Positions 10,781 through 20,879 of a stretch of 64,000 nucleotides of DNA are shown piece by piece (positions within the stretch are counted from its first letter, which is position 1; each line of letters starts with the position of its first letter). The stretch is taken from the NCBI RefSeq assembly GCF_025370935.1, contig NC_133500.1:5689272-5753271 (forward strand). The letters are read 5' to 3'. The position numbers and the translations under genes are program-made. The notes below the pieces were generated by a model, which saw only the letters and a program-made list of their open reading frames with translations, was not told the origin of the DNA and searched no databases. The DNA is from Choristoneura fumiferana (Eukaryota; Arthropoda; Insecta; Lepidoptera; Tortricidae).

Positions 10781-11475
10781 CATATCAAATGTTGGGGTTT
10801 GTCTTGCGAACTGCTAAGGTTTTCAAAAGGAGTGCGACGTACTTGCTTTTGTACAAAGCTCTTGTGAGACCACATCTAGAATATGCGTCGGTGATTTGGA
10901 ATCCACTCTACGAAAAATATTCCAAATCAATCGAAATGGTTCAAAAAAAGTTTTTAAGGGCTATGCATTGGCGCATTTCTAGGTCAAAAGAATCCTATGA
11001 TAATCTGCTTAAGAGATACAAAATACACTCTTTAGAAACTAGACGTAAGGGTTTCGATATTATGACCTTGTACAACATCTGCAGGGGCCATTACAACAGC
11101 GCTGAGCTTCTTGAGCGCATTCGCTTCAGAGTCCCTCGATTTTGTTCGCGCTCCCGCGCCTCTTTCGCCGTCCCGCTCTCGCGCACCAAAGCCGGCGTTC
11201 GCGCACCCTTGCGAAGAATATGCTCCTTGTATAACCATGCTTGTGTTTCGGTTGATATCTTTAATGAGTCAAGGTCCCAATTTAAAAATAAAACGTTAAA
11301 GTGCTTTGTCAACTAATGTTGTAATAGGGGGTGATCATTGGAGGATGAGATTTGTGATATTTAAACTTAGAACGTAATAATAATAACGTAAATAAGAATA
11401 TCTTAACGTTTGTCAATTGCGTTTGTTTGCTTATTTTGTACAATAAAGTGTTTACATACATACATACCTACATAT
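10781..11475 (+). mobile_element. LINE reverse transcriptase C-terminal fragment, Jockey/CR1-like
   Basis: The open frame to the TAA at 11314-11316 encodes about 178 residues typical of the thumb and C-terminal end of a non-LTR reverse transcriptase: LLYKALVRPHLEYASVIWNP, then SIEMVQKKFLRAMHWR and TRRKGFDIMTLYNI. The catalytic core is missing. A 3' UTR follows with AATAAAG at about 11444 and a (TACA)n tail, the usual end of a retrotransposed copy. The CpG-rich stretch 11140-11215 is part of the coding frame. Exact clade uncertain. Confidence 0.75.
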
Positions 11476-11618
11476 CTATTGATTGTCTTAGAATATAAGT
11501 AGATTATGTGCTCAATAAGTAGATTATTGTTATTGGTAGGGGTACCGTACTGGCTACTCTGCTCTAATATGACTAGCGTGCTATTAGCGTACTCCGACCG
11601 GTTAGCTTTCGGTGAAGT
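11476..11618. other. short unannotated flank of the LTR element
   Basis: No recognised feature before the GTAC target site. Confidence 0.4.
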
Positions 11619-11622
11619 GTAC

Positions 11623-11877
11623 TGTAGGAACTAGGCTGTATACCGCTGGCAGGTGGTAAAACTGACCACTTGGCAGGTTAGATTGACAGCGGGTATTACA
11701 TGCCGGAGCGCAGATTGCTCCCGATAGCCTAAGCGGCTGGTGCTATGCTATGTAAATGTATTTTTAAGCTCTGAAATAAATCCAAATGATTGAAGAAGTT
11801 GTTTATTTTGAACTAAGTTTAAAGTCACGCGCGTTGATCCCCAGTACCTAAGCTCTTACCTAGTTACAGTCCCCACA
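11623..11877 (+). repeat. 5' LTR, 255 bp
   Basis: Starts TGTAGGAACTAGG and ends CAGTCCCCACA (TG...CA boundaries). An AATAAA-like polyadenylation signal lies in GAAATAAATCC. A tRNA-primer-type TGG follows shortly after at about 11880. Confidence 0.9.
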
Positions 11878-12146
11878 AGTGGTGGAGTTAGGCGCGGTCG
11901 GTGTGCTTTTTATGTTTTAGCTATCGCTTCAGAGGACGACGGAGTACCGCAGCGATTTCAGCGGTCTATGGACAATTGTTAAGAAAAGACGAGCTTTGAT
12001 GACAAAAAAAGCGCATGAAAAGTGAAGCAATTTGGTAAATGTATCGATTTTTGAGGAAGCAACTGTGAGTTATTTTATTTTTTCCTCTATCCCAGTGTTT
12101 AATAGAATTTGCGGGCAGATAAATTTTATTACGGAGAAGAAAGAAG

Positions 12147-13013
12147 ATGGCGGAAAAATTCGCAGGATATTCGGATGTGGACGATTTTATCCACCAATTT
12201 GAAACTATTGCGATCATAAAGAATTGGTCCGCAGATCAGAAGCGAGTAGCGATCGCACTCTACTTAGAAGGGCCTGCGTTGTCCTGGTACAAGGCCAATT
12301 TCACGACGTTGGAGTCGTATGATTTAATAAAGAAGGGATTAGTAGAACAATTCCCGTCGCAAGAAGACTATGCACAGTCTTTTTATTATAGAAAGCAGGA
12401 GCCGAAAGAACCGCTACTATCATTTTATTATGACCTAGAGAAATTAGCGTTGAAAGCAGGGATCACGGAAGATGGCAGATTTATCAAGCATTTTATTAAG
12501 TCTATCAATTCGCAATGGCAAGCACATTTAGCGTCTAGATTATTCGCGTCAAAGGATGAGCTAAGGAAAACGATTCTTCAATTGTGTGATGTATTTAATA
12601 CAGAGTTGAGCATGAAAACACAGAAAGTGGAGCTGCCGATCAATGTTTCAAAAGATCATCAACTTTCGTGGGAGCGAGGAGACGCTCCACCTCTCGGATG
12701 CACGCCGCGTTCTGAATATAACACGCCGCAAACGCCGCCAGCAACGGTAGTCCCACAAGAACCACAGCAGGGAACATCTCGCACGCCATACGGAAGGTAT
12801 AATTTGAGGCCGCGCCAGCTACAACCAATGCCGCAGCAGCGTCAATGGTATCAAGGCCACACGGCGGGTGCGAGTCCATCGCCAGCGGCATATCAGCAGC
12901 GTCAGGGATACCAAAGCAATGCAGCAGCCCCGTCGACTTCGTATCAGCAGCGGCGCCCGTATTACGGCAACTCAACTTATAGGGGGAACCCAAATGCGAA
13001 TCCACGTCGGTAG
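12147..13013 (+). CDS. gag: Gypsy gag polyprotein
   Basis: 288 codons from ATG at 12147. The N-terminal two-thirds is a retrotransposon gag-like (capsid) domain: FIHQFETIA near residue 11, LYLEGPALSWYK near 46-57, and SFYYDLEKLALKAGI near 100. The last ~100 residues are rich in Q, P, R and Y (repeated YQQRQGYQ-like units). I see no CCHC zinc knuckle, so nucleic-acid binding may rely on the basic tail. Pol begins in the -1 frame. The overlap open in both frames is about 30 bases (12983-13013), and I find no textbook slippery heptamer there. Structural protein for virus-like particles; not a host gene. Confidence 0.85.
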   Translation: MAEKFAGYSDVDDFIHQFETIAIIKNWSADQKRVAIALYLEGPALSWYKANFTTLESYDLIKKGLVEQFPSQEDYAQSFYYRKQEPKEPLLSFYYDLEKLALKAGITEDGRFIKHFIKSINSQWQAHLASRLFASKDELRKTILQLCDVFNTELSMKTQKVELPINVSKDHQLSWERGDAPPLGCTPRSEYNTPQTPPATVVPQEPQQGTSRTPYGRYNLRPRQLQPMPQQRQWYQGHTAGASPSPAAYQQRQGYQSNAAAPSTSYQQRRPYYGNSTYRGNPNANPRR

Positions 13014-13051
13014 AACGCCGGGGGAATCAGGCGTGGACATCATCATCTCCG

Positions 13052-13945
13052 GTGTCGGAAACTTATAATGTATATAGTAATGCTAGTAATAAAGAACGTA
13101 GAGCCCCATTTATTAATGTAGTTGTAAATAATGTAGTATGTGATGCATTGGTGGATTCCGGGGCTTCTCTTTCAGTTATTTCAGATTTATTAGCAGAAAA
13201 ATTACAATTGAAAGTCGATGAGACTCCAAATTTCCCGCTTCGAGCAGTCGGAGGTACCCGTATCGGCATCCAAGCATCAGCCAATGTGTCATTGGAAATC
13301 AGGAATAATTGTTTTCAAACAAGGCTGCTTGTCGTGCATGACGATTCAGAATTATTAATTTTAGGCCAAGATTTCTTAGCGGAGCATGCCGCGATAATTG
13401 ATTTTTCCGTAGCGAATTTAATTTTAAATAATTCATTGACAATCCCATTCAATTCAATGTCTGATGTCACACAAAGAAAAATAAATTTTTCTATTCAGCC
13501 AGTATCGGAAACTTCAAATAAAACAACACTAAAAGGTTCCGAATACTTGTATTTTGTGGATTTATTGAAAAACAATGAAAAACATTTATTTTCAGCAATT
13601 GAAGAGAAAAAGGTAGAATTTAATGTTAATAAGGCATTACCAGATCAATTTAAACAAGAATTGAATGAGATGTTGATAAGTTTTAGGGACACTTTTTCTT
13701 TTGCAGCAGGAGAATTAGGTTGTTATAAAGATTCATTGATTGAATTGAAGACAACTGATGAAGAAGCGGTACACAAAGTTCCTTATCGAGTTTCGCCGAA
13801 ACAACGAGAAATCATAGAGGAGCAAGTGGAAGAAATGTTGAAGTATGGGATTATTCAGGAGTCGAACAGCCCTTATGCTTCACCAGTTGTGTTGGTGGAT
13901 AAACCAGAAGGACCCCAAGGTTCTGTATTGATTATAGAGCACTGA
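13052..13945 (+). pseudogene. pol: Gypsy pol, first part: protease and RT start, frameshifted
   Basis: The frame is open from about 12983, with no ATG needed if frameshifted from gag. The aspartic protease has the catalytic triplet DSG (residues 35-37 counting from 13052) and the partner LILG (102-105). A linker follows, then the RT N-terminus (VPYRVSPKQREIIEEQVEEM and SPYASPVVLV). The frame is lost at about 13910-13920, where one base appears to be missing. Coding similarity continues in the next frame at 13921. Polyprotein of an LTR retrotransposon; inactive as it stands. Confidence 0.85.
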
Positions 13946-14850
13946 ATAAGAAAATAAAGAGTGATTCGTATCCCATCCCAAGGGTGGATGATTTATTGAG
14001 CTGCCTACAAGGGGCACAATATTTTGCAGATCTGGATATGAATTCCGGATATTGGCAATTAGCCATAGGCGAAGGCAAGGAGAAAACGGCCTTCGTGACG
14101 CATTCCGGGTTGTATGAATTCAATGTACTGCCGTTTGGATTGAAAATCAGCCAAGCAGTATTTCAAAGAGTAATGGATAAGGTGCTCGCAGGAATGAAGT
14201 ACCGTAATGTCATTGTATATGTGGATAATATTCTAGTATATGGAAATACATTTCAAGAATTTGTGGGAGCGTTACGAGAAGTCTTGTTGCGGTTTAGAAA
14301 AGCAAATTTAACCCTTAAGCCGTCCAAGTGTAAATTTGGGTATCAAAAAGTGACAGTTTTGGGACATGAAGTCTCAGCTGAAGGAATTGGGCCCGATACC
14401 AAGAAGGTGGAAGCAATTAAAAATATGAATCCACCGAGTAACCTAAAAGAAGTACGTGCGGTAGTAGGGTTATTTTCCTATTATAGAAAATTTGTCGAAA
14501 ACTTTGCAAAAGTGGCACTTCCATTAACCCGTTTATTAAAGAAGGAGAAGAAATTTATTTGGTCAATTGAGGCGCAAAAGGCGTTCGAAGAATTGAAAAA
14601 TCAGATTACGACTGCACCGATTTTGGGTTATTATTCCGCAGATGAAGGGTTAACAACTCGATTATTCGTGGATAGCAGTGGATATGCTATTGGAGCTTGT
14701 CTGATGCAAGGAAAGGAAGAATTGAAACCAATCGCCTACGCTTCAAGGAAATTAAGTGAAGCTGAACAAAAATACTCTGTAACCGAAAAGGAATGTTTGG
14801 CGCTCATATGGGCCTTATCTTATTTTAAAAGTTACTTGTGGGGACTGTAA
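13921..14850 (+). pseudogene. pol: Gypsy pol, second part: RT core and RNase H, truncated
   Basis: Resumes the RT domain after the frameshift. The first catalytic-aspartate motif is seen (FADLDMNSGYW). The metal-binding box reads YVDN (AAT at 14227-14229) instead of YVDD, which should abolish polymerisation. Connection and RNase H follow (FVDSSGYAIG with its aspartate; YSVTEKECLAL with its glutamate). The domain is cut at SYL, where the inverted LTR begins at 14837. The last few residues to the stop are read from the LTR. The rest of RNase H, and integrase, are absent. Confidence 0.85.
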
Positions 14851-15091
14851 CTAGGTAAGAGCTTAGGTACTGGGGATCAACGCGCGTGACTTTAAACTTA
14901 GTTCAAAATAAACAACTTCTTCAATCATTTGGATTTATTTCAGAGCTTAAAAATACATTTACATAGCATAGCACCAGCCGCTTAGGCTATCGGGAGCAAT
15001 CTGCGCTCCGGCATGTAATACCCGCTGTCAATCTAACCTGCCAAGTGGTCAGTTTTACCACCTGCCAGCGGTATACAGCCTAGTTCCTACA
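14837..15091 (-). repeat. internal LTR in inverted orientation, 255 bp
   Basis: Exact reverse complement of the 5' LTR as far as I can compare, with both ends complete (TGTGGGGACTG to CTAGTTCCTACA). The bases outside it (TACT at the left, TATG at the right) do not form a target duplication, so it is not a simple solo-LTR insertion. Confidence 0.88.
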
Positions 15092-15376
15092 TATGACGTG
15101 TCGGGTTGCACAGGCAATGTCACGCGTCTTTAGTAGCTAGGCTTTTTACTGAAAAGCGCCGTACCTTTTTTGTTACGGGGTTTTTTGGACGGCGAAGTCC
15201 CATCCTTGGTTTGAAAATTTTGAAATATATAAACCTATTTATGATTGTAATAACATAGACTAGAGTTTCATGAAAAGGATGTGACTAGTCTTTAGCAAAG
15301 ACCCTTTTCTGTCTGTAATGTCCCCGTTAGGTAGGGCCGTAGAGTAGGTCCCCACCTCTGTGAGGAAGGAGGGATA
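15092..15376 (+). other. 3' internal remnant with polypurine tract
   Basis: Non-coding 285 bp ending GAGGAAGGAGGGATA immediately before the 3' LTR. This purine run is the expected primer for plus-strand DNA synthesis. It fixes the orientation and shows that this piece is the genuine 3' end of the element. Confidence 0.7.
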
Positions 15377-15630
15377 TGTAGGAACTAGGCTGTATACCGC
15401 TGGCAGGTGGTAAAACTGACCACTTGGCAGGTTAGATTGACAGCGGGTATTACATGCCGGAGCGCAGATTGCTCCGATAGCCTAAGCGGCTGGTGCTATG
15501 CTATGTAAATGTATTTTTAAGCTCTGAAATAAATCCAAATGATTGAAGAAGTTGTTTATTTTGAACTAAGTTTAAAGTCACGCGCGTTGATCCCCAGTAC
15601 CTAAGCTCTTACCTAGTTACAGTCCCCACA
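15377..15630 (+). repeat. 3' LTR, 254 bp
   Basis: Identical to the 5' LTR except for one missing C in GCTCCGATAG. Followed by the GTAC duplication. Confidence 0.9.
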
Positions 15631-15639
15631 GTACGTTGG

Positions 15640-15778
15640 CTTGAAATCATCACACATGTGCCTTAGTGAGATCTGTTTAGGGAGTAAGTGCATGTTAGTT
15701 TTAGTCTTAGTACTAAGAATACCTGTATCATCTTCTGTACACTTATTTCTGTTTGTTCTCCAAATAAATAAATAAATA
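15640..15778 (+). repeat. LINE-like 3' tail ending (AAAT)n
   Basis: Ends GTTCTCCAAATAAATAAATA. Similar to the tails at 4.86 and 18.88 kb. Non-coding. Confidence 0.4.
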
Positions 15779-15864
15779 AGTCTAAACTAGGCTTTAGGTC
15801 ATACCACAAGGCCACCACGACTTTGCTATAAAATGAGTGCTTTCAAAAAACGAATGTAACACTT

Positions 15865-15935
15865 TTTGCAAGACCGGCAACGCACCAGCGGTTTCATTGG
15901 TACTGTAGGTGTTCAAGAGCACCGGTCACTTATAA
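15865..15935. repeat. short lepidopteran repeat fragment
   Basis: CCGGCAACGCACCAGCGGTT with GTAGGTGTTCAAGAGC resembles part of the F4 family centre (unique-terminal-poor copies). Weak. Confidence 0.3.
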
Positions 15936-15961
15936 TTATAATAAATATTAATTAATAAAAA

Positions 15962-16012
15962 AGTCTTAGTAATAGGGTCCCGTTTTTACCCTTTGGGTAC
16001 GGAATCCGAAAC
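15962..16012 (-). repeat. F3 repeat end
   Basis: GGGTCCCGTTTTTACCCTTT then GGGTACGGAATCC is the reverse of the F3 start seen at 40.85 kb. Confidence 0.5.
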
Positions 16013-17482
16013 AAAAACGAGCCTATACTTTTCTCAAAGGGCGGAAACGCATTCGTAATTCGACTTATGGGTGTCCATGCATGGGCACCCGTGATTGCTT
16101 TCCATCACGTGACCCGCCCGCTCATTTTCCCCCCATCATATAAAAAAATAGATTAGGTAGGTACATATTATTATTACTTTTATATTGCTAAAATGTATAC
16201 AGTCAAAGTAGAGGACAAAAAGTAGTGGAAAATAAAACAGTTTCTTTTGATTAATTATAAATTCCGTTTAAAAATATCATTTTACTACATTGGAAAGAAA
16301 ATCGCCTTGCAATTTTAAACTGGCTCCACAACTTTCAACCTTAACAGTAGGAAAGAAAAGCGCATATTATCTGAAGGTGGGGTTTCATTTCTTTCTCGAG
16401 TTCATTTTGGTGGCATGTTTGCTTTATGTGTTGGTTTAAGTGACGAACATTTATCTCTCTTAATATCGTATTTGTGTCCCTTTTTATCTTGTTTAATGTT
16501 GCATCGTGTGTCCTTGTTTTAGGGAGAGTTTAGGCTTAATGGGCGATCAGGGTTGTATTTAGATTTACTGTTTCTTTTGGGATGCTTTACATCTTAGTCG
16601 ATTTTTGAGATGCAGGACCAAATTTTATATCTCGATATTCCCACGGCATTGGGATCAAATCTTAAAATGACAACCACCGGGCTTAGAATACTGAAATTTG
16701 TCGTGGTTGTTTTTAATGCAACTTCAATGAAGAGCATGATGTAAAATTTGGGAGTTCCTACGAGATTTTTTTTTACTCTTACGCACAAAAACGGTCAGAC
16801 TGATTTGAATGAAATTAAGTATTATTTGTGCCCAGCAGTGGGACGTGTATATGTATATTATTCAGCTGCGCTGGATATAATGGTAAATGACACACCATCT
16901 TACTACCTATCTATACTATCCCACTTAATAATATTGTTGCGTCTTGTGCAGTGTTGTCTATTGTTGTGTTGTGAATAAATGTATTTCTTTGTATCTTTCT
17001 TTCTTTAAATTTTGCCCAAATATATCTTTCCTCTTCTTCTTTTCTTCTGATCAAGAAGAAGTCTTTGTTCAACAAAGAACATCGACAACAGACGAAAGAC
17101 TGGCTATAATGGGGTTGGTCTTCGTTCAACAGTAGACTGACTTCTGATGAAAGTAGCTAAGCAAAGAACCGCTAGGCCGCAACAGTTTGCGCCATACGCT
17201 CTGGCACGTCGCCAGTCCGGTATTATTTCCACGATTTACTTAATTCTGACGCACCATTGATTACACATAGGTATTTTTGGGGACGGTCAATTAATCTCAA
17301 CGGCCGTCATTGTATGTATTCCAGATGATGATAGAATCAGTATACTCTCAAGACTTTATGTGGTAGGTCGGTAGGTAGGACTGTAAGCACAGTACAAAGA
17401 AGCAGTACACCGTCTTCATACGAGCGGCCGGAACGCGAGTTATACCTACGCGCCACGAATTCTCAGCATACCTCGGCAACCA
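16013..17482. other. mostly unannotated stretch
   Basis: No supported gene. A remnant of the S1/RTE tail lies at 16832-16850 (GCCCAGCAGTGGGACGTGT). Otherwise AT-rich unique-looking DNA. Confidence 0.4.
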
Positions 17483-17574
17483 TCAGTCGCGAGTGCTGCG
17501 CGGTTACGTACGGACTCACGCGCATTTATTACGTACCTTAATATGTCACAACGATATAAACAGTATTGTTCGGT
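17483..17574 (+). promoter_or_regulatory. possible promoter and non-coding first exon
   Basis: A CpG-rich unique patch (about 17400-17540) in AT-rich surroundings holds the arthropod initiator core TCAGT at 17483-17487. About 90 bp downstream is a consensus-like splice donor, CGGT|GTAAGC, at 17574|17575. No downstream plus-strand exon was found, so this is only a candidate. Confidence 0.2.
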
Positions 17575-18042
17575 GTAAGCATGTTTAAATTCATCTAATA
17601 TAATATAATGAAAACGTATCTATTGAAGTTATTTATCAGAATGCGAATTTTTACACTCTCAAATTCAGCAATAAAGCTTTTCGCACATCCCAGAAGAGGC
17701 GCAAATACTTCTCCGTAGCTAATTTGTAGTTAACAAATATACGTAGTGATGAAGTCAAATAAAACCATTTGGAACATAATACGTTTTGTGGTTTATTAAA
17801 ATAACGTAAAATGCATTTTTGATAAACACTACTTAGTTCATCTTTAAATCTCTCCTAATCCTTTCCCTACTTTAAATTTCATGTGACATTATCAAATCAA
17901 ATACATAACTGTAGAGTGACAGTTGGTAGAGTAGGCAGCCCTATCGCGCGTTTGTGTACCGAGCCGGCGTAGGTAATTATATCAAGGACGCTGCCGAGAT
18001 GGAATACTGCTTCTTTTTTATACTGTGCTGTAGGTTTAGCCA
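17575..18042. other. unannotated stretch
   Basis: No gene or repeat recognised. Confidence 0.4.
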
Positions 18043-18189
18043 TAAAGCCGAGTTAAGACTTGCAAGGAAAATCATGCAAGTTGCATTACATTGCGGCGCT
18101 CGATTGACCACTACAAATTCGTTGGCTTTACGGCCTCGTAATGTAATGCAACTTGCACGATTTTTCCCGCAAGTTTAAACTCGGCTTAA
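18043..18189. mobile_element. M1 Harbinger-like MITE, 141 bp plus TAA repeats
   Basis: TAA at 18043-18045 and 18187-18189 flank an almost complete palindrome: AGCCGAGTTAAGACTTGCAA against the reverse of the right end. A 3-bp TAA/TTA duplication is the mark of PIF/Harbinger transposition. The centre is inverted relative to the copy at 48.92 kb. Confidence 0.75.
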
Positions 18190-18814
18190 GGTTAATATGA
18201 TGTTGATGTATTGGATCCTGACCACAACCCATAGAAACCCATGCCAACATGCCCACGCCTGGCCATACCGTGTGTCAGTATGTTAATTGTTTATTCTTTC
18301 CTGAAATAAATTAGGTATACGTATTTTTAGGAACAGTCAGTTGAGTCTTCAAAGGCGGCCATTGCTGTGGGCGTGCGTGTCATCGTAATCGTTTTGTTTA
18401 GATGAGACAAGTCATTGAAAGAACGTAACAATTAAAATCTTTACAAACTATAAAATAAAGCCACTTACTTGTACTACCGCCGTTTGTAAAATAGAAGTCA
18501 AAATATATATTTTATTTAATTTAGGCAATATAACAAACACTTATGAATGAATGTTAAAAAATCTAACAGGAGTTCGGGAAAATCTTCGTTGAGAACTTGG
18601 CAATAAACACAACGATGCATTTTTTAAACATATTTAATTGAAAATAAACGGAATTAATAGTAGGTAATAATAACTTATATTTCAAGCATATTATGCCATA
18701 TTTAATACAAAGTGTTACTTTGTTTATTGGTTTGTTACTTGCATGAAAAATTGTCTTGCATTATTACTTGTAGCGAGCGTTACAAGCCAAGTTCGAGCAA
18801 CAAAAATGTTTTTT
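18190..18814. other. unannotated stretch
   Basis: AT-rich. Nothing recognised. Confidence 0.4.
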
Positions 18815-18892
18815 CTTTACAAGCGGGAACTGCTCTGGCTGATGTATCTGCTAAGTTATATATATTGTTCGTTTCCCAAATAAATAAATAAA
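18815..18892 (+). repeat. LINE-like 3' tail ending (AAAT)n
   Basis: GCGGGAACTGCTCTGGCTGA, then CCCAAATAAATAAATAAA. Confidence 0.4.
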
Positions 18893-19353
18893 TTAGGCAT
18901 TCTAACGTAGTAGCAAAATGGCAGTCAAACACAGTGGCGATCCACGCCGGGATGTGAACCCAAGCCAGGAAATAGGTCAGCTATTATAAATACCGCGGCG
19001 CTGAGATTCCTAGAAGCTAGTCCGAGCGGTGGGATTGCCAAGGTCACAGGGGCATAGTACAGAAGCACAAGACGGACAAAAGTTATATAGGTACGGAAAC
19101 GGAACCCTAAAAACGTATATAAAACGCTGTTGTGCCATCTGTAGTGGTATTGTTAAATAAATTTAATTTAATTTTTATTTTCTTTTATTTATTGTCAATT
19201 ACTACTAACATAGGTTAAGATAAATTGTTTAACAAAATGAGTCATGTCTCATGTTACTTGAATTTAATTATTATTATTTTTAAAGAAGAAGGACAGGGAC
19301 ATCAAATTTTTAGTTATTTATCACAAGGGAGCAAAATGATAGTATTTACGTAC
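18893..19353. other. unannotated stretch
   Basis: No gene or confidently recognised repeat. Confidence 0.4.
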
Positions 19354-19448
19354 ATTGAATCCAGAATGTAGTGAAGGATCCTACAATAGAATTCTGAGCA
19401 TAGTGAGGGATCCTACAGTAGAATCCTGAGCGTAAGAGGGATTCAACT
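19354..19448. repeat. short tandem repeat, about 2.7 units
   Basis: A unit of about 33-37 bp containing GGATCCTACAGTAGAATCC and TGAGCGTAGTGAGGGAT-like sequence repeats with small changes. Confidence 0.6.
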
Positions 19449-19986
19449 GTTAACGCCCATGATAAAAATAGCTTTGCGCCCGAGTGACTCCACCTAGTAT
19501 GGCGAAAATTTAAATAAAAATATTCTAAAAATAATTATTAAAGAGACTACTCAAACGGTCTATTTTTTAGGATAATCCTAGTGTCATCCACGAAGACGCG
19601 TGATTTTGTCAAAATTAGACATTAATGACATTGTAATAAGAGCCACGGCACGTGTCATCGTGAATGACTCTACTTATATCATTGTACCTACCTAGTACTA
19701 ATACATCGCAGTGAAATCTATTTATTCTTGTGACAGAATCCATATTTAAAGCGACTCTATGACAGACATACGCTATGTATAAATAGATTTACATGATATC
19801 ATCTACTAGTAAGGTTCGTGTATGAGCAGTCATAAAAATATGTATTACTACATCTCTATTTTCTGAAAACCAAGGGCTAGTGTAGTGATGGGAAATTCTA
19901 GAATATTATAACTCTTAGCGATAATTTTGCCTTTATGTTCTGAGTACAAGGAATCTTTAACAGTCAGGAGCAAATGATTACATAAG
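19449..19986. other. unannotated stretch
   Basis: Weak inverted similarity between TGTCATCCACGAAGACGCGT (19583) and the ACGTGTCATCGTG region (19650). No family assigned. Confidence 0.3.
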
Positions 19987-20007
19987 ATATATATATATAT
20001 ATATATT
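19987..20007. repeat. (AT)n microsatellite
   Basis: About ten AT dinucleotides. Confidence 0.8.
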
Positions 20008-20204
20008 GTAATAAGTTAGTTTTAGCTATGTTAATTTTATACTTAGTCCCTGTTTTTTATACCTACTTTTATTAGGTACACTTTGAATGTTATTAAAAAA
20101 GCAATGTAAAGCAAATTGTTGATGTTTTTAACGTGACTTGCGAGGTCACTTGCGTTCTAGGATGGCCTAAAAAGACAAACTCTAAAGGCTCCATTATTTT
20201 ATTA

Positions 20205-20290
20205 TACAATACAATACAATACAAAGACTCTTTATTATACCCCAGACATAAGCGATACAGAAAACAGATACACAGAGAAAAAAATAACAA
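20205..20290 (-). mobile_element. LINE 3' end, antisense
   Basis: (ATACA)n then AAGACTCTTTATTATA. The reverse reads AATAAAGAGTCTTTGTATTG, like the 3' end at 43.93 kb. Confidence 0.55.
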
Positions 20291-20334
20291 TATTATTATC
20301 TAGTTATAATGTAAATTTTATGTATTTTTATGTA

Positions 20335-20445
20335 CAGTCAAGTGTAAAAATATTAACTCATTCAAAGTTTCAAAAATAAGTACCACAGGCCGTAGTAACA
20401 TATTTTTGATTGGTTCGAATGGATACAAACTTATTTTTGCACTTC
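20335..20445. repeat. possible small TIR element
   Basis: TACAGTCAAGTGTAAAAATA at the left and the reverse-related ATTTTTGCACTT at the right. The termini are only partly complementary. Confidence 0.3.
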
Positions 20446-20446
20446 A

Positions 20447-20700
20447 AATTCAAATTCAAAATTCAACTCATTTAATAAGTAAATAGGCTGCAATGGGCAC
20501 TTTTACACGTAATTTTTTTAAACTACCAGCGCTTTCGGAAAGACCCTCATTGCCAAGAAGAATGCGCCGCAAGAAACTTGGCATAAGTCATTTTTTCATA
20601 GTAATATAATTACAAATAAAATACTTAAAAAGTATACAATTAAAGAAAAAAATACAAAAAATAATAATAATAGTCCCTTAGTTACACAACTAAACACTAA
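20447..20700 (-). mobile_element. LINE 3' end, antisense
   Basis: CAAATTCAAATTCAAAATTC, then blocks TAGGCTGCAATGGGCAC and AGAATGCGCCGCAAGAAAC. A related, shorter copy interrupts the SINE at 23.76-24.01 kb. 3' UTR of a non-LTR element. Confidence 0.5.
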
Positions 20701-20879
20701 CTATCTCTAAACTATATCTACTTGACTGTACAATAAATTATCTGACATTATTTCAGTTCTTTCAGTTTAACGAGTGCGATCTATATGTTTTAAATTATTT
20801 TCTCCTGTAATAATCCCGAATCATTATAATTGTTTTTACATAAAGGTGTCTTGAAATAGTTTCTGAAATTTCAGTCTTC
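20701..20879. other. unannotated
   Basis: Nothing recognised. Confidence 0.4.

Larger units (their letters stand above)
11619..15634 (+). mobile_element. Ty3/Gypsy LTR retrotransposon with three LTRs
   Basis: Flanked by GTAC (11619-11622 and 15631-15634), the 4-bp duplication made on integration. Order: 5' LTR (11623-11877), gag, protease, reverse transcriptase and partial RNase H, an inverted full LTR (14837-15091), a 285-bp 3' internal remnant ending in a polypurine tract, then the 3' LTR (15377-15630). Integrase is absent. The outer LTRs differ by one deleted base, so the insertion is recent. Pol has a frameshift and an altered YVDD box, so the copy cannot move on its own. Confidence 0.85.

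Noticed and set aside
12147..14850. Domesticated gag/pol host gene
   Set aside because: It is bounded by nearly identical LTRs and a GTAC duplication, and is broken by a frameshift and a YVDN change. It is a recent transposon.
19354..19448. CRISPR-like array
   Set aside because: Only about 2.7 direct units without unique spacers, in a eukaryotic genome. An ordinary minisatellite.
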